Below are positions 7,219 through 16,627 of a DNA stretch of 64,000 nt, one piece after another. Source of the DNA: Balneolaceae bacterium UBA2956 (lineage in GTDB: Bacteria > Bacteroidota > Rhodothermia > Balneolales > Balneolaceae); the NCBI GenBank assembly GCA_002348545.1, contig DEBM01000065.1, forward strand, positions 41,152 to 105,151, in the 5' to 3' direction. How positions within the stretch are numbered: the first letter of the stretch is position 1; each line of letters begins with the position of its first letter. Under the pieces are notes generated by a model. It was not told the DNA's origin. It saw nothing but the letters and a program-made list of their open reading frames with translations, and ran no database searches. A program made the translations under genes and the position numbers.

Positions 7219-9630
7219 TTATGATCTTAATTCTATATTATACTTCTTATTTAGTGATCTTACAACCTTATCAATTATAGGCTCTATATCACTGAGATTC
7301 AATGTCTTATTTGGGTCTATAAAGTACAACCGGTAGGCAATACTTTTTTTGTTATTCGGTATGTTTTTCCCTTCATATACATCAAAAATACATACTTTTT
7401 CGAGTAGTTTTGTCCCCATGTTACTTATCTCAGTTTTTATTGTACCAGCTGTTATTTCCCTATCCATAACCAATGCGATATCATACTCGATGCCCGGATA
7501 CCTTGGTATTTTTGAGAATGTTGGTACTCCAAAATCGCGTCTAGCTTCGTGGATTAATTGAAAATTGAACTCAGCAAAATAAACGGCTTGATCTAATTCA
7601 TAAATAGTTTGTAGTGTTTTATTTACTTGAGATAGGTTACCTAAATATTGTTTTCCAATATAATAACGTAAACTGTTTTGACCATCTATTTTTTCATTAA
7701 CCCTATGGTCTAATCCCAATGAAACCAACAAAGATTGGACCGACGATTTTAGGTCCATAAAAGTATTTTTAGTAGAGGGACTTAGCCAGTGGTCCTCATG
7801 TTTTTGCCCAGCTAAACCAATTAGAATGTGGGTTTGTTCACCGATTCCTTTGTGAAAAGTGCCCTTTTCATCGCTAAAGAATACGTTACCAAGTTCAAAA
7901 AATCGTAGACCCTTTGCATTACGATTTTTATTATAAGAAATAGCTTTTAAGAATCCTGGAAGCAAAGATGGTCGAAGAGTGGTCATATCTTTGGTAAGGG
8001 GATTTAAGGTGGCAATCATTTCATCTATATTACCAAATTGAGAAGCCTCAGCTTCCGATATCAGCGAATTCGAATAAATTTCGTTGAATCCTAATCCAAC
8101 AAGAGTCTCGATTATTTTTTGTTTGTCTTGTTCCCAGTTTGAAAAAGGACTTGATGATAAACTAATTCCATTGCTTGGTGAAGGAATATTATTATAATCA
8201 TATAGCCTACCAATTTCCTCAATTAGATCAATTTCGCGTTCAATATCAGGTCTAAAAGTTGGGATTTGACACTCAATAATTCCAGAACTACTTATTTTAC
8301 TAAGAATCTCTAATCTGTTTAGTTGTTTGATAATCCATTCTTCATCGATCTTTAACCCTAATATTTGATGAACACGGGACACTCTAAGTGATAATTCCAA
8401 GATTTTCTTGGGAGCGGGATGTATGTCAATAGTTTCCGTGATAAGGGCATCGGGGATTATTTCCTGAATTAGACCAGCCGCACGCATTGCAGTTGTAAGT
8501 TGGTTGTTAGTATCTATACCTCGTTCAAATCTGTAAGAGGCATCAGTTTGTAGGCTAAGTTGTTTTGAACATCTCCTGATGACACTTGGATCGAAGTAGG
8601 CACTTTCTAGCACAATAGTAGTAGTGGAGAGACTTACTTCAGAGTTTTCACCACCCATGATTCCAGCTATGGCAATTATTTGCTCATCGTCACAAATAAA
8701 AAGACTTCCGCTGGGGACTTCTCTAACAATCCCATCCAAGGTGGTAAACTCTTGGGTATCATCAAAGCTTTTAATGTGAATAGTGGACCCTTTCAAGTTG
8801 TCTGCATCAAATGCATGTAAGGGCTGTCCCCATTCATACATGACATAATTTGTCACGTCAACTATATTATTAATCGAACGAAGACCTATTGCTTCTAATC
8901 TATTTTTTAACCAAGCAGGGGAAGGGGATACTTGAATATTATCCATCACAACGCCAACATAGCGACTGCATTTATTAGGATCTTCAATCGATATAGTGAA
9001 TTTCTTACCTTGGTTAACTATCTGTTCAGGTGTAGTTACAGTTGGGATGCTAAGCGGGACTGCCCATTTTGCAGAAAGGTCACGTGCTACTCCGATATGC
9101 GAGGTTGCATCTGGTCGGTTAGGCGTTATCGCAATTTCTATTACACTATCCTGATAGCTATGAAAAAGTTGACTCAATGAAATTCCTGGGGAGGTATCTG
9201 GCGGAAGGACCATGATGCCAGAATGATCATCAGATATGCCTAGTTCATCTTCGGCACAAATCATACCTTCTGAATCTACACCACGTAATTTTGATTTTTT
9301 AATTTTTATTGGTTTACCTTGCTTGTCTAGAATTGGAAGGGTAGAATTAACAGGTGCCACTGCAACTTTTTGTCCTACTTCCACATTCTTAGCTCCGCAA
9401 ACAATCTTTAACTCCTTATTTCCGTCAAATACAGTGCATATTGATAAACGATCAGCGTCTGGATGTGGGATTACTGTACGAATTTCACCAACAATTATTT
9501 GATTTAGTGACACACCAATATGTTCAATTTTTTCTTCTTCAAGTCCAATCAAAGTTAGTGTGTCGGCAATTTCTTGGACATTTTCAGGCAGGGATACGTA
9601 GTCATTTAGCCAGTTGCAGGATAATTTCAT
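7219..9630 (-). CDS. pheT: Phenylalanine-tRNA ligase beta subunit
   Basis: An 803-aa protein of normal bacterial PheT length. In order it has the N-terminal MKLSCNWLNDYVSLP motif, the tRNA-binding (EMAP-like) domain at about 40-155 with HPDADRL and VCGAKN, the B3/B4 editing region including GLRSINNIVDVTNYVM and GQPLHAFD, the B5 domain, the catalytic-like core with IPRYPGIEYDIA, and a C-terminal FDX-ACB anticodon-binding domain. It pairs with PheS as an alpha2-beta2 enzyme charging tRNA-Phe and hydrolysing Tyr-tRNA-Phe. It follows pheS by about 56 bp. Confidence 0.97.
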   Translation of the reverse strand: MKLSCNWLNDYVSLPENVQEIADTLTLIGLEEEKIEHIGVSLNQIIVGEIRTVIPHPDADRLSICTVFDGNKELKIVCGAKNVEVGQKVAVAPVNSTLPILDKQGKPIKIKKSKLRGVDSEGMICAEDELGISDDHSGIMVLPPDTSPGISLSQLFHSYQDSVIEIAITPNRPDATSHIGVARDLSAKWAVPLSIPTVTTPEQIVNQGKKFTISIEDPNKCSRYVGVVMDNIQVSPSPAWLKNRLEAIGLRSINNIVDVTNYVMYEWGQPLHAFDADNLKGSTIHIKSFDDTQEFTTLDGIVREVPSGSLFICDDEQIIAIAGIMGGENSEVSLSTTTIVLESAYFDPSVIRRCSKQLSLQTDASYRFERGIDTNNQLTTAMRAAGLIQEIIPDALITETIDIHPAPKKILELSLRVSRVHQILGLKIDEEWIIKQLNRLEILSKISSSGIIECQIPTFRPDIEREIDLIEEIGRLYDYNNIPSPSNGISLSSSPFSNWEQDKQKIIETLVGLGFNEIYSNSLISEAEASQFGNIDEMIATLNPLTKDMTTLRPSLLPGFLKAISYNKNRNAKGLRFFELGNVFFSDEKGTFHKGIGEQTHILIGLAGQKHEDHWLSPSTKNTFMDLKSSVQSLLVSLGLDHRVNEKIDGQNSLRYYIGKQYLGNLSQVNKTLQTIYELDQAVYFAEFNFQLIHEARRDFGVPTFSKIPRYPGIEYDIALVMDREITAGTIKTEISNMGTKLLEKVCIFDVYEGKNIPNNKKSIAYRLYFIDPNKTLNLSDIEPIIDKVVRSLNKKYNIELRS

Positions 9631-9686
9631 AAAGGCGTAATCAATTGAGTGTTCTTCAAGATAAGTGTTTAGGTATTAGTTGTTGC

Positions 9687-10694
9687 TCAAATGAATTGAT
9701 TAAGAAAACGGATATCATTATCATAAAATATACGAATGTCACTTATCCCATATTTTAGAATAGCAATACGTTCTACACCCATACCCCAGGCAAAGCCAGA
9801 ATATTGTTCTGGGTCTACTCCTGATGCCATAAACACATTAGGATCAACCATTCCAGAGCCCAGAATTTCTAACCATTTTCCGTTAGTTTTACTTCCCCAC
9901 CAAATATCCATTTCGAGACTAGGTTCTGTAAATGGGAAGTAACTTGGGCGTAAGCGGTAGATAACATCAGAACCGTACATCAGTTTTACAAAAGTAATCA
10001 GTGACTCTTTTAAATCGGCTACACTTACATGCTGATCAACATAAAGTGCCTCTACTTGATGAAAAAGAAAGTATGACTTGGGGGACACGGCTTCATTTCT
10101 ATACACCCTACCAGGCATTATAGATCGAATTGGGGGAGCTTGTTTCTCCATCAGTCGTATTTGTACAGGGGAAGTATGGGTTCTCAATACTAAATCTGGA
10201 ATCGTTGGATTCTCATCTTTTCTAATAAAAAAAGTATCCTGTGTATCTCTTGCAGGATGATTAGGAGGGAAATTTAAGGCTGTAAAATTGTGAAAATCAT
10301 CTTCCACTTCTGGGCCATCTGCAATATTAAATCCGAGCCTATAAAAAATATTCTTCATCTCTTGTAGCGTTTTTGTCAACGGGTGAACTGAGCCTACAGG
10401 CAAGGATAAAGACGTCAAACTTATATCATCTTTTGCAGATAACAAGACAGTATGAGTATCACTTTGAGCGACCTTTGCTTGATCGAATGTATTCTGCGCT
10501 AATTTTTTCAATTCATTTAGAGATTTGCCAAAAGCTGCTTTTTCTTTCTTTGGTATTTTCTTCATGAACTTGAATAATTCCTGGATAGAACCCTTTTTGG
10601 AAAGAAACTGAAGTCTAAAAGCTTCTAACTCGTCCGAACTAGATATTGTATAATTCTTGATTTGTTGCTTTATTTGAGCAATTTCTTGTTTCAT
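9687..10694 (-). CDS. pheS: Phenylalanine-tRNA ligase alpha subunit
   Basis: A 335-aa class II synthetase subunit. An N-terminal coiled-coil arm (about 1-85) precedes the catalytic core, which has HPLTKTLQEM, the DTFFIR element, motif 2 around GRVYRNEAVSPKS and FLFHQVE, and motif 3 GWGMGVERIAILKYG near the C-terminus. It activates Phe and transfers it to tRNA-Phe with PheT. A terminator lies about 80 bp upstream, so it probably has its own promoter; a TATAAT hexamer (minus strand, 10739-10744) is in the gap. Confidence 0.97.
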   Translation of the reverse strand: MKQEIAQIKQQIKNYTISSSDELEAFRLQFLSKKGSIQELFKFMKKIPKKEKAAFGKSLNELKKLAQNTFDQAKVAQSDTHTVLLSAKDDISLTSLSLPVGSVHPLTKTLQEMKNIFYRLGFNIADGPEVEDDFHNFTALNFPPNHPARDTQDTFFIRKDENPTIPDLVLRTHTSPVQIRLMEKQAPPIRSIMPGRVYRNEAVSPKSYFLFHQVEALYVDQHVSVADLKESLITFVKLMYGSDVIYRLRPSYFPFTEPSLEMDIWWGSKTNGKWLEILGSGMVDPNVFMASGVDPEQYSGFAWGMGVERIAILKYGISDIRIFYDNDIRFLNQFI

Positions 10695-10770
10695 AAAGAA
10701 AGTTCTACATGCTTATATTGGGTCATATGCGATAACACATTATACGTGTTGAAAGCAATATAACATACGA

Positions 10771-10823
10771 AAATAAAAAAACCGGTACACCTTACAATAC
10801 AACAGATTGGGGTATACCGGTTT
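10771..10823 (-). terminator. Rho-independent terminator after rplT
   Basis: Read on the minus strand, AAACCGGTATACC (10823-10811) pairs with GGTGTACCGGTTT (10791-10779), 13 bp with one G-U pair and a 19-base loop. A T-rich tail follows (10778-10771). It lies 19 bp after the rplT stop. It separates thrS-infC-rpmI-rplT from pheST. Confidence 0.9.
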
Positions 10824-10841
10824 AAGATGATCTTAGGTTTT

Positions 10842-11189
10842 TTATGAATGGGCTTCCATAACAATGGCAGCAAAAGTCTTTGGATCATGAATTGCTAGGT
10901 CAGCTAGTACTTTTCGGTTAATTATCATATTTTTTTGACTCATTGCATGTATAAGTTTGGAATATGTTGAACCGTTTAATCTAGCACCAGCATTTATTCT
11001 TGTAATCCATAGTTTTCTGAATACACGCTTGCGATTTTTTCTATCGCGGTACTGGTACTGAAGCCCCTTTTCTACCGCATTTTTTGCAATGGTGTACACA
11101 TTTTTTCGCTTACCCCAATAGCCTTTCGCTTGATTCAATATTTTTTTACGACGGCGACGGGAAGCCACTAAGTTTAGTGAACGTGGCAT
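10842..11189 (-). CDS. rplT: 50S ribosomal protein L20
   Basis: A 115-aa basic protein that is L20 along its whole length: an N-terminus MPRSLNLVASRRRRKKIL, the YWGKRKNVY segment, the RDRKNRKRVFRKLWITRINA rRNA-binding helix and the C-terminal globular domain with NRKVLADLAI. It binds 23S rRNA early in 50S assembly. In E. coli and Bacillus L20 also represses the infC-rpmI-rplT transcript; I did not find a recognisable leader here. It follows rpmI by 26 bp. Confidence 0.98.
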   Translation of the reverse strand: MPRSLNLVASRRRRKKILNQAKGYWGKRKNVYTIAKNAVEKGLQYQYRDRKNRKRVFRKLWITRINAGARLNGSTYSKLIHAMSQKNMIINRKVLADLAIHDPKTFAAIVMEAHS

Positions 11190-11215
11190 TTTATGATGTG
11201 TTTAGAGAGTTAAAT

Positions 11216-11410
11216 TTATTGACTTAAGAGTTGTTTTACTCGAGGCACGTCAGCCGCAGCAACTAATGTACTTTGACCTAACTGCCTCTTGGTCTTACTA
11301 CTCTTCTTTGTTAAAATATGACGCTTAAAAGCCTTTTTGCGTTTAATTTTACCGGATCCGGTTGTTTTAAATCGCTTTTTTGCGCCACTATTACTTTTCA
11401 TTTTTGGCAT
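11216..11410 (-). CDS. rpmI: 50S ribosomal protein L35
   Basis: A 64-aa protein starting at the ATG at 11410 (MPKMKSNSGAKKRFK), the standard L35 N-terminus; an upstream in-frame ATG at 11416 would add only two residues. The KIKRKKAFKRHILTKKSSKTKR basic core is typical (given here in shorthand; key residues are the Lys/Arg runs at about 23-42). It is part of the 50S subunit. It lies between infC and rplT in the order conserved across bacteria. Confidence 0.97.
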   Translation of the reverse strand: MPKMKSNSGAKKRFKTTGSGKIKRKKAFKRHILTKKSSKTKRQLGQSTLVAAADVPRVKQLLSQ

Positions 11411-11488
11411 AATCAATCATAAATAGATAAAATAATCATAAGTACGTAAGATACGGACTATGTTAAAGTCAAGCAATACGTAGCTGTA

Positions 11489-12025
11489 TTATTTAGTAGG
11501 AGTAAGAATCATTATCATTCGACGACCTTCCATGTTTGGTTTGGATTCAATCTTAGCAACATCCTCTAAACTTTTAGCAAGGCGTAATAATAACAATTCA
11601 CCTTTTTCAGTGTACAACATATCACGCCCTCGAAATTGAACTGATGCCTTCACTTTATCCCCACCTTCTAAAAACTCACGCGCGTGACGAGTTTTGAATT
11701 CCAAATCATGATCATCAGTATTGGGACGAAATCTGAGTTCCTTTACACTAACAGTGTGCTGCTTTTTCCTAGCTTCTTTTTCTTTTTTCTTTTTCTCATA
11801 TTGATATTTTCCGTAGTCAATTATTTTACAAACGGGAGGATTGGCATTAGGTGAGATCTCAACCAAATCCAAATTATACATTTCTGCGAGTTGTATACCG
11901 CGTTCAGGAGTGGTAAGTTCGTGGCTGTTATCCGGTTTTATAACTCGAATTTGTTGTGCTTTAATTTGTCCGTTAAGACGAGGACCTTGTGGTTCGGGTT
12001 TTCCTCGGAAATATCTCTTAGCGAT
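11489..12025 (-). CDS. infC: Translation initiation factor IF-3, ATC start
   Basis: The obvious ATG at 11881 would give only 130 aa and remove most of the IF-3 N-domain. The frame stays open upstream and supplies the missing IF-3N residues (PRLNGQIKAQQIRV and the following strand). The best start is ATC at 12025: MAKRYFRGKPEPQGPRLN, 178 aa, with GAGGAA on the minus strand 8 bases before it; an ATT lies 15 bases further upstream. IF-3 genes of E. coli and others start at AUU/AUC so that IF-3, which rejects non-AUG starts, limits its own synthesis. The C-domain (KELRFRPNTDDHD, HAREFLEGGDKVK) is complete. It lies between thrS and rpmI. Confidence 0.93.
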   Translation of the reverse strand: MAKRYFRGKPEPQGPRLNGQIKAQQIRVIKPDNSHELTTPERGIQLAEMYNLDLVEISPNANPPVCKIIDYGKYQYEKKKKEKEARKKQHTVSVKELRFRPNTDDHDLEFKTRHAREFLEGGDKVKASVQFRGRDMLYTEKGELLLLRLAKSLEDVAKIESKPNMEGRRMIMILTPTK

Positions 12026-12144
12026 AGTTAATTCCTCAATGATTGTTAATGTGTATATTGAATGATACTAAATTATCGAATTTATCTCTAAATAGATAAA
12101 GTATGTATTTTTTTGAAATGGTTAATTGCTTTATTTAGCTAGGT

Positions 12145-14091
12145 TCAAGACTCGGAAGGGAGGTGTTTTTCATTGATCTCTTTTATTAAATCTGCTTTGA
12201 ATTGATTCGTTGAAACGCTTCCGATATCTCCCATTTTGTGTCGCCGCAACGATACATAGTTATTTTCTACTTCCTTAGCACCTAAAATAACCATATAAGG
12301 TATTTTTTCTGTTTCTGAGAGCCGAATTTTTGCACCAATCTGTTCGGATCGACTATCAACAGTAATTCGTACTCCCTTATTTAATAGCTCATTGCAGAGT
12401 TTCTGCGCTTTTTCATTCTGATGGTCGGATATGGGTAGAATTCTCACTTGTTCAGGAGCAAGCCATAAAGGGAAATTGCCAGCAAAGTGTTCAATTAAAA
12501 TAGAAGTAAAGCGTTCCATGGAACCAAATGGTGCCCGGTGAATAATCACGGGTCTGTGTTTCTTATTATCAGGACCAATATATTTTAAATTAAAACGCTC
12601 TGGCATAACATAGTCAACTTGGACAGTACCTAATTGCCATTTTCTGCCAATAGCATCACGAATGATAAAATCAATTTTTGGTCCATAAAAACTAGCTTCA
12701 CCAGGAACTATGGTGTACTTCAATTCCATGTCGTTGGCAGCTTCTTGGATCTCTTTTTGAGCACTATCCCAGTACCTTAGATCCCCCCCATATTTTTGAT
12801 TATTATCGTCTCTAAATGAAAGTCGTATGTCTATTGGCATGCCAAAGGTATTAAATACAAATTGAGTAAGCTCAATGGTATTTTTGATCTCTGATTTTAA
12901 TTGATCGTGGGAACAATATATGTGTGCATCATCCTGAGTGAAACCACGTACTCTAGAAAGTCCACTTAATTCTCCAGATTGTTCATACCGATATACCGTA
13001 CCAAACTCGGCTAGTCTGATGGGTAACTCTCTGTAAGAACGCAACGAAGAGTCAAAAATCCTATGATGATGTGGGCAATTCATAGGTTTGAGCATGTATT
13101 GCTCGTCATCTACTTCAATTGGGTCGAACTGTGAGTCTTTATAATAGGGATAATGTCCAGATTTTTTATATAGTTCGATATTGCCAATATGTGGCGTTAT
13201 AACTTCTTGATAGCCTCGCTTGATTTGTTCTTCGCGTAAAAAGGTTTCTAGGGTTCGGCGTAAAGTTGTACCTTTGGGCAGCCAGAGGGGTAGACCGCTT
13301 CCTACCACTTTGTCGATCATATAAATCCCCATTTCCTTACCTAATTTACGATGATCTCGCTTTTTTGCTTCTTCAATTTGACGTAAATATTCTTCGAGCA
13401 ATTTTTGCTTGGGGAAGCTTATTCCATATATTCTAGTCAATTGCTTGGACTTAACATCTCCTCTCCAATATGCTCCTGCTATGCTTGTTAGTGCAACTGC
13501 TTTTACAAGACTAGTATTAGGTAGATGCGGTCCTCGGCATAAATCTGTAAAAGACCCTTGTTTGTAAAAGCTTATCTCACCATCATCGAGACCCTCTATA
13601 AGATCAACCTTGTACTTATTTCCTATTTCCTGATAATGGATGAGCGCGTCGGTCTTAGAAATTAATGAACGTTCAAATTTATTTTTTTGTCTAGCTACTT
13701 CTAAAAATTTTTTTTCTAGTGCATGTAGATCTTCTTGTTGAAGGGTATGATCCCCAAAATCGATATCATAGTAGAATCCATTTTCAATAGGAGGACCAAT
13801 CCCAAATTTTGCTTTTGGAAAAAGATCTTGAATTGCCTCGGCCAATAGGTGGGCTGATGAATGCCAAAAGGTATATTTACCTTCTTCATTCTCCCACGTG
13901 TGAATTCGTATATGAGCATCTTCATGGATTGTACGATCCAAATCCCATATTTCTTCGTTTACAGTTATACTTAAAGCTACACGTGCAAGACCTTCAGAAA
14001 TAGATTCTGCAATAGCTAATCCAGTGACTCCTTTAGAAAATTCTCTAGTAGTATTATCGGGTAAGGTAATGCGAATTGAATCAGTAAACAT
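12145..14091 (-). CDS. thrS: Threonine-tRNA ligase
   Basis: A 648-aa protein of standard length. It has an N-terminal TGS domain (about 1-65), the editing/SAD domain with HSSAHLLAEAI and CRGPHLPNT, and a class II catalytic core. The core shows the zinc-site PMNCPHHH (about 337-345), motif 2 GTVYRYEQSGELSGLSRVRG and motif 3 HRAPFGSMERF. The C-terminal anticodon-binding domain contains ILGAKEVENN. It charges tRNA-Thr and clears Ser-tRNA-Thr. It is the first protein gene of the thrS-infC-rpmI-rplT set, 28 bp downstream of a tRNA-Val gene. No T-box is seen. Confidence 0.98.
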   Translation of the reverse strand: MFTDSIRITLPDNTTREFSKGVTGLAIAESISEGLARVALSITVNEEIWDLDRTIHEDAHIRIHTWENEEGKYTFWHSSAHLLAEAIQDLFPKAKFGIGPPIENGFYYDIDFGDHTLQQEDLHALEKKFLEVARQKNKFERSLISKTDALIHYQEIGNKYKVDLIEGLDDGEISFYKQGSFTDLCRGPHLPNTSLVKAVALTSIAGAYWRGDVKSKQLTRIYGISFPKQKLLEEYLRQIEEAKKRDHRKLGKEMGIYMIDKVVGSGLPLWLPKGTTLRRTLETFLREEQIKRGYQEVITPHIGNIELYKKSGHYPYYKDSQFDPIEVDDEQYMLKPMNCPHHHRIFDSSLRSYRELPIRLAEFGTVYRYEQSGELSGLSRVRGFTQDDAHIYCSHDQLKSEIKNTIELTQFVFNTFGMPIDIRLSFRDDNNQKYGGDLRYWDSAQKEIQEAANDMELKYTIVPGEASFYGPKIDFIIRDAIGRKWQLGTVQVDYVMPERFNLKYIGPDNKKHRPVIIHRAPFGSMERFTSILIEHFAGNFPLWLAPEQVRILPISDHQNEKAQKLCNELLNKGVRITVDSRSEQIGAKIRLSETEKIPYMVILGAKEVENNYVSLRRHKMGDIGSVSTNQFKADLIKEINEKHLPSES

Positions 14092-14119
14092 GAAATGGTT
14101 AAGCCTGAGTGTTTATGAG

Positions 14120-14193
14120 TGCGTCCTACTGGATTCGAACCAGTGACTTCCACGATGTCAACGTGACGCTCTAACCAACTGAGCTAAGGACGC
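14120..14193 (-). tRNA. tRNA-Val (anticodon GAC)
   Basis: On the minus strand the cloverleaf folds completely: acceptor GCGTCCT/AGGACGC, D-arm GCTC...GAGC, anticodon stem TCACG/CGTGG with loop TTGACAT (anticodon GAC, reads GUC/GUU), and a T-arm with GGTTCGAATCC. The discriminator base is A at 14120. CCA is not encoded. It lies 28 bp before thrS on the same strand, so thrS may be read from the tRNA promoter after processing. Confidence 0.96.
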
Positions 14194-14200
14194 ATTTAAC

Positions 14201-14232
14201 TAAAGATACCAAACATAACTAATATGTTTCAA
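14201..14232 (-). promoter_or_regulatory. Candidate promoter for tRNA-Val/thrS
   Basis: On the minus strand TTGAAA (14232-14227) is followed after 18 bases by TATCTTTA (14208-14201), close to the Bacteroidota -7 consensus TAnnTTTG. Transcription would start within a few bases of the mature tRNA 5' end. Motif match only. Confidence 0.3.
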
Positions 14233-14354
14233 TGCTATATCAGCATTCCGTATCTTAAATATTTATTAGCATGAAACTAATCATACTATACTCTTAAATG
14301 ACGAATAAGATAGTGTGATAAATGTGAATTATTAAAAAAAAGATTTATCCGATT

Positions 14355-14804
14355 ATGATTCAGCGACGATTTGTTCGTGAAAAAGTTCTCCAAGCAGTCT
14401 ATGCATACATTCAGAGTGGGGAGCCAATTTCTCACATTATGAATACCTTAATAAATGAAAACTTAAAGGAGGATGCTGATGCTTTGCGATTTGGAGAGCG
14501 CTTATTTGCATTAACTTTAGAACAGATAGATGATTGGAACGCCATTATTGAACAACACACAAAAAATTGGGAAATAAGTCGCCTAGCTCTTATAGATAAA
14601 ATTATTTTATATATATCTTTGAGTGAACTAACCAATTTTCCTGATATACCAACCAAGGTTACGATTAATGAGGCAATCGATATAGCTAAAAAATATTCTA
14701 CGGCTAAATCTGGTCGCTTTGTGAACGGTATTCTAGATGCATCGCTTATACAGTTACAGAATGAACAAAAAATTTCGAAAACAGGTAGAGGTTTAATTGG
14801 ATAG
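14355..14804 (+). CDS. nusB: Transcription antitermination factor NusB
   Basis: A 149-aa all-helical protein with the NusB pattern: MIQRRFVREKVLQAVYAY at the N-terminus, the central RLALIDKIILYISLSEL helix, and KVTINEAIDIAKKYSTAKSG followed by FVNGILDA. NusB binds BoxA RNA with NusE (S10) and supports rRNA antitermination and processing. It diverges from the tRNA-Val/thrS operon. Its stop overlaps the next gene's TTG start by 8 bases. Confidence 0.95.
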   Translation: MIQRRFVREKVLQAVYAYIQSGEPISHIMNTLINENLKEDADALRFGERLFALTLEQIDDWNAIIEQHTKNWEISRLALIDKIILYISLSELTNFPDIPTKVTINEAIDIAKKYSTAKSGRFVNGILDASLIQLQNEQKISKTGRGLIG

Positions 14805-15486
14805 GAATAAGGGTCTGAAAAGCTCAATTTCATACGTGGCAATAGGGGATATTCATGGTTGTGTTAAAAGTTTAGAAGTACTTATGGCGGATTTATTGGC
14901 CCAATTTGGCACAAATCGTATCTATGTATTTCTAGGAGATTATGTGGATAGAGGCCCTCACTCTAAGGAGGTTGTGGACTATTTAATTGAACTAGAGAAA
15001 GATTATAGTTGCGTATTTTTACGTGGAAACCATGATGCGATGCTTTTGAATTATGTGAAGGATAAAACATGGCTGAAATGGTTTGAAAATGGTGGTACTG
15101 CAACTATGGAATCGTATCGAAAAGCGTTGGGTAAAGAGCAAATACCACTCGAGCACTTACGTTTTTTTACTAGTACTCGTTTATTTTATGATACCCCAGA
15201 ATTTTTCTTTGTTCATGGTGGGCCTCCGATAGACCGACCTATTTCAGATTCGATACAAAATGAGTCACTATACAGTAGTTTTTTATGGAGTAGGGACCAC
15301 TTAAACTCTACCTATAATCAGTGGGAAAAAACCGTGATATTTGGTCATACCCCCGTACGTAGTCCAATACAAGAAGTTAATATGATTGGGATAGATACAG
15401 GGTGTGTATATCCTCAATTTGGTAAACTAACTGCTGTGAGCCTCCCAGAAAGAGACTTTTTTCAACAAAAACGAATTGATTTTTAA
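14797..15486 (+). CDS. PP2A/PPP-like metallophosphatase
   Basis: A 229-aa protein with all PPP-family signature motifs: GDIHG (17-21 region), GDYVDRGPHS, GNHDAML, FVHGGP and GHTP. These ligate two metals in Ser/Thr phosphatases and in ApaH/PrpE dinucleoside tetraphosphatases. The substrate cannot be separated by eye. The TTG start overlaps nusB by 8 bases, suggesting coupling. It ends 9 bp before ychF. Confidence 0.88.
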   Translation: MDRNKGLKSSISYVAIGDIHGCVKSLEVLMADLLAQFGTNRIYVFLGDYVDRGPHSKEVVDYLIELEKDYSCVFLRGNHDAMLLNYVKDKTWLKWFENGGTATMESYRKALGKEQIPLEHLRFFTSTRLFYDTPEFFFVHGGPPIDRPISDSIQNESLYSSFLWSRDHLNSTYNQWEKTVIFGHTPVRSPIQEVNMIGIDTGCVYPQFGKLTAVSLPERDFFQQKRIDF

Positions 15487-15495
15487 CGAGTAATT

Positions 15496-16584
15496 ATGAG
15501 TCTAACCTGTGGAATAGTGGGCTTACCTAATGTGGGAAAGTCGACTTTATTTAATGCTTTAAGTAATACAAAAGCAGAATCAGCTAACTTCCCTTTCTGT
15601 ACTATTGAACCCAACGTTGGATTAGTATCTATACCCGATGAACGCCTATTGGCATTGGCAAAGATAGCCCAATCGAAACAAATTATTCCCGCTACTATTG
15701 AATTCGTGGATATAGCAGGATTGGTGAAGGGTGCGGCGGAAGGAAAAGGAAAGGGAAATGCTTTTTTGTCAAATATTAGGGAAGTTGATTTAATTATCCA
15801 CGTAGTACGATGCTTTGATAATGATGATATAATTCATATCGAAGGTTCATTGGATGTCCAACGAGATATATCAATTATTGAGTATGAATTAATACTGAAG
15901 GATATCGAAAGTTTGGAGAAAAAAATTCAAAATCTTTCCAAGCAATGTAAAAGCGGCGATAAAGAAGTAAAATCTACTTTGGAGGATGCTAAAGAGTTAT
16001 TAGCGCATTTAGAAGAAGGTAATAGTGCTAGAAGTTTCAGAGAAGGAGAAATTTTATTTCGCGATTTATTTCTTTTATCACAGAAGCCGGTTCTATATGC
16101 TTGCAATGTGAGTGAAGAAGATATTTTAGGTGAAGAAAATACATATGTTATACAGGTTGCTGATTATGCCAACTCACAGGGTGATGAAGCGGTCAGTTTT
16201 TGTGCAAAAATCGAGGCAGAATTAGCTGAACTTGATAATGAAGAACGCTTTATGTTTTTGGAGGAGTTAGGAATTGATCAAGCTGGACTTGATAGGCTAA
16301 TCACAGCAGCCTATGCTAATTTGGGATTGATTACCTATTTTACAGCAGGTCCAAAAGAAGCTCGAGCGTGGACGATTCGTTCTGGTATAAAAGCACCCGC
16401 AGCAGCAGGAGTAATTCATACCGATTTTGAACGTGGCTTCATACGCGCAGAAACGATCTCTTTTGACGATTATGTTTTTTTAAAAGGAGAGAAAGGTGCG
16501 AAAGAAGCTGGAAAAATGAGACAAGAAGGCAAGGATTATGTAGTCAAAGATGGTGATGTGTTACTCTTTCGTTTTAATGTATAG
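15496..16584 (+). CDS. ychF: Redox-regulated ATPase YchF (OLA1 family)
   Basis: A 362-aa protein. The P-loop is GLPNVGKST (8-16), G3 is DIAGLVKGAAEGKGKGN, and a coiled-coil insertion lies at about 125-200. The C-terminal TGS domain runs from ITYFTAGPKEARAWT to the end. YchF is a translation-associated P-loop NTPase that prefers ATP because its G4 motif is altered. Length and motif order are normal. It is the last gene of the nusB run and converges on the TVP38 gene. Confidence 0.96.
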   Translation: MSLTCGIVGLPNVGKSTLFNALSNTKAESANFPFCTIEPNVGLVSIPDERLLALAKIAQSKQIIPATIEFVDIAGLVKGAAEGKGKGNAFLSNIREVDLIIHVVRCFDNDDIIHIEGSLDVQRDISIIEYELILKDIESLEKKIQNLSKQCKSGDKEVKSTLEDAKELLAHLEEGNSARSFREGEILFRDLFLLSQKPVLYACNVSEEDILGEENTYVIQVADYANSQGDEAVSFCAKIEAELAELDNEERFMFLEELGIDQAGLDRLITAAYANLGLITYFTAGPKEARAWTIRSGIKAPAAAGVIHTDFERGFIRAETISFDDYVFLKGEKGAKEAGKMRQEGKDYVVKDGDVLLFRFNV

Positions 16585-16627
16585 AAAAAGATAGTCAAAA
16601 TACTCAAAAATAAAGATTCTTCGATTA

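Noticed and set aside
11489..11881. 130-aa IF-3 from the first ATG
   Set aside because: It removes the IF-3 N-domain that is encoded upstream in the same frame.
14432..14842. 136-aa frame opposite nusB
   Set aside because: It runs antisense through a clear NusB gene and has no recognisable protein pattern.
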